Origin: Paludibacteraceae bacterium
Lineage (GTDB): Bacteria > Bacteroidota > Bacteroidia > Bacteroidales > Paludibacteraceae
Direction of reading: 5' to 3'
Length of the DNA: 6,130 bases
Assembly: GCA_017402895.1 (NCBI GenBank)
Contig: JAFPLG010000098.1
Coordinates: forward strand, 1-6,130
Shown: positions 5,056-6,130 of the stretch, piece by piece
How positions within the stretch are numbered: position 1 is the first letter of the stretch
How the letters are laid out: the number at the start of each line of letters is the position of its first letter
Position numbers and translations under genes: made by a program
The notes under the pieces: generated by a model
Database searches by the model: none
Told to the model about the DNA's origin: nothing
What the model saw: the letters and a program-made list of their open reading frames with translations, nothing else

Positions 5056-6130
5056 TTATTTGATGCGATAGTAGTATACCAATGCATCCTCTTTCGAGAT
5101 GCGCTTCTGCTCGTCGGTGAGTTGCGGGATAGTAATATCCACGCCAACCGGCATCGTATTGATATCTACAATCTTCTCTTTGTTAGCTTCGTAGATAAAC
5201 ACCCAGCAGTTGGCATTGCCGTAGTGCTTACGAGCCAGGCTAGTCAGCGTAACGGCATTGACCGACTCCTTCTGGCGAACCGTACGACCGGTCGGATCGT
5301 TGAGCACCGTCTGACGGGCAGCTTGCTCGTTATCCTCCTCCGTGATGGTTACCGAAGTCGTTGTCGTATTCGACGAACTCTCCTCTACGGTTGTCTGCGT
5401 AGTGGTCGTCGGAGCTGCCGGTTTCTCCTTGCTGGCATCCGTTACGTCGCCACGTTGCTCACGCTCGGCTTTCAGACGATCATACTCTTGCTTCGAGATG
5501 AGTCGGATCTCCACACGGCGGTTCGGTCCGTAAGCAGCCTTGCTCTTGCGTCCAACAATCTTACCGCGACCGGAAGTCAGACAGTGGTTGTTGGCAATGC
5601 CATATTCACCACGCAACTCCTCAAGCACGCTTGCTGCACGAGCTGCTGCCAGACGGTTGTTGATCTCATCCGAACCCGTATTGTCACACATACCTACTAC
5701 ATCAACGTACAGGTTGCTGTCATTCAGCATGCGGTCAGCCACTTGCTGAACAATCGTGAGTCCCTGTTCGGTCAGCTCGCTGCGTGCGTTGTCGAAGTAT
5801 ACATAGAAGGTTTGACCCGTAATCGTCGAACTGGTGCGAGAATGGTACTCGCTCTTCGAAGTGGAGGTAGAAGGCGCAGCAGCAACAGAGATTGTCTCAG
5901 GCTTCATAACCACCGTATCACGAATAATCATAACAACCGTATCCTTCTTCGCCTTGCGGAGATTCTGATCCCATGCGATGTCGTGCGAGATGTTGCGTAC
6001 GTGAGTCTTCTTTACGCTCTCCAGTTTGAATCGGAGGTTCATCGTCACATCCACAATACCGTCATTGTTCTTCGAAGCCACGCCAACGGGGTTGTAGCTG
6101 TAGCCACGACCGTCAATCTTATCGTTAACA
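5056..6130 (-). CDS. OmpA-family outer-membrane/peptidoglycan-binding protein with C-terminal LysM-like domain; 5' end outside window
   Basis: The frame is open from the window edge to TAA at 5056-5058, giving 357 visible residues (numbered from the first full codon, 6127-6129). Residues about 17-40 (IVDVTMNLRFKLE) look like the last strand of an N-terminal beta-barrel. A linker with a repeated DTVVM follows. Residues about 107-211 are an OmpA C-terminal domain: FYVYFD, GMCDNTGSDEINNRLAAARA, and NRRVEIRL. Asp149 (codon 5683-5685) and Arg164 (5638-5640), 15 residues apart, match the pair that binds diaminopimelate in OmpA of Acinetobacter. A Thr/Ser/Glu-rich linker (about 230-265) leads to a LysM-like module (about 293-336: TLTSLARKHYGNANCWVFIY...PVGVDITIP). 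The protein probably anchors the outer membrane to peptidoglycan through two modules. GTG at 6081 is not the start, since the frame continues upstream with barrel-like sequence (RGYSYNPVG). The tRNA follows after 25 nt on the same strand. Confidence 0.9.
   Translation of the reverse strand, partial: VNDKIDGRGYSYNPVGVASKNNDGIVDVTMNLRFKLESVKKTHVRNISHDIAWDQNLRKAKKDTVVMIIRDTVVMKPETISVAAAPSTSTSKSEYHSRTSSTITGQTFYVYFDNARSELTEQGLTIVQQVADRMLNDSNLYVDVVGMCDNTGSDEINNRLAAARAASVLEELRGEYGIANNHCLTSGRGKIVGRKSKAAYGPNRRVEIRLISKQEYDRLKAEREQRGDVTDASKEKPAAPTTTTQTTVEESSSNTTTTSVTITEEDNEQAARQTVLNDPTGRTVRQKESVNAVTLTSLARKHYGNANCWVFIYEANKEKIVDINTMPVGVDITIPQLTDEQKRISKEDALVYYYRIK

Noticed and set aside
5342..5749. Two short plus-strand open frames opposite the OmpA-family gene.
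   Set aside because: They are antisense to a well-supported conserved domain and linker, with no promoter or recognisable product.
6079..6081. GTG as the start of the OmpA-family gene.
   Set aside because: The same frame stays open to the window edge and reads like barrel sequence; a complete OmpA protein needs more N-terminal sequence.

Overview
This window looks like chromosomal DNA of a member of the Bacteroidota, most likely the order Bacteroidales. Four things in the sequence point there: three promoters of the Bacteroidota housekeeping-sigma type (TTTG, about 20 nt, TAnnTTTG), no Shine-Dalgarno sequences before the start codons, a tRNA gene without an encoded CCA end, and protein types typical of the phylum. 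These are a plant-DPE2-like MalQ with two starch-binding domains, a helix-hairpin-helix outer-membrane barrel protein, and an OmpA protein with a C-terminal LysM-like domain. Genus cannot be read from this.

Layout, left to right. Positions 1-2075 (minus strand, 3' end cut by the window) hold a 4-alpha-glucanotransferase gene, malQ. Its promoter lies in the end of the upstream gene and uses that gene's stop codon as part of its -7 box. Positions 2112-3005 (minus) encode a polytopic membrane protein of the lysylphosphatidylglycerol-synthase-TM/flippase-like family. Positions 3006-3068 are a compact divergent control region: two overlapping promoters are arranged as near-perfect mirror images around an 18-bp perfect palindrome. 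Positions 3069-4922 (plus) encode a secreted protein with a helix-hairpin-helix domain and a predicted outer-membrane beta-barrel. Positions 4920-4953 hold a strong intrinsic terminator for the minus strand. Positions 4956-5030 (minus) are a tRNA with a CAU anticodon. Positions 5056-6130 (minus, 5' end cut by the window) encode the C-terminal part of an OmpA-family envelope protein with a LysM-like end.

How the parts relate. The OmpA/LysM gene and the tRNA follow each other by 25 nt on the same strand, with no visible promoter between them and one terminator after them, so they probably share a transcript. The barrel gene converges on this unit and has no terminator of its own. The membrane-protein gene and the barrel gene share the divergent promoter region and are likely linked in expression. 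malQ probably receives both read-through from the membrane-protein gene and transcription from its own promoter. Apart from malQ (maltose/glycogen metabolism), the genes are envelope functions. I see no mobile element, CRISPR array, phage gene or defence system. The most unusual feature is the symmetric bidirectional promoter; the most open functional question is what the helix-hairpin-helix barrel protein does.
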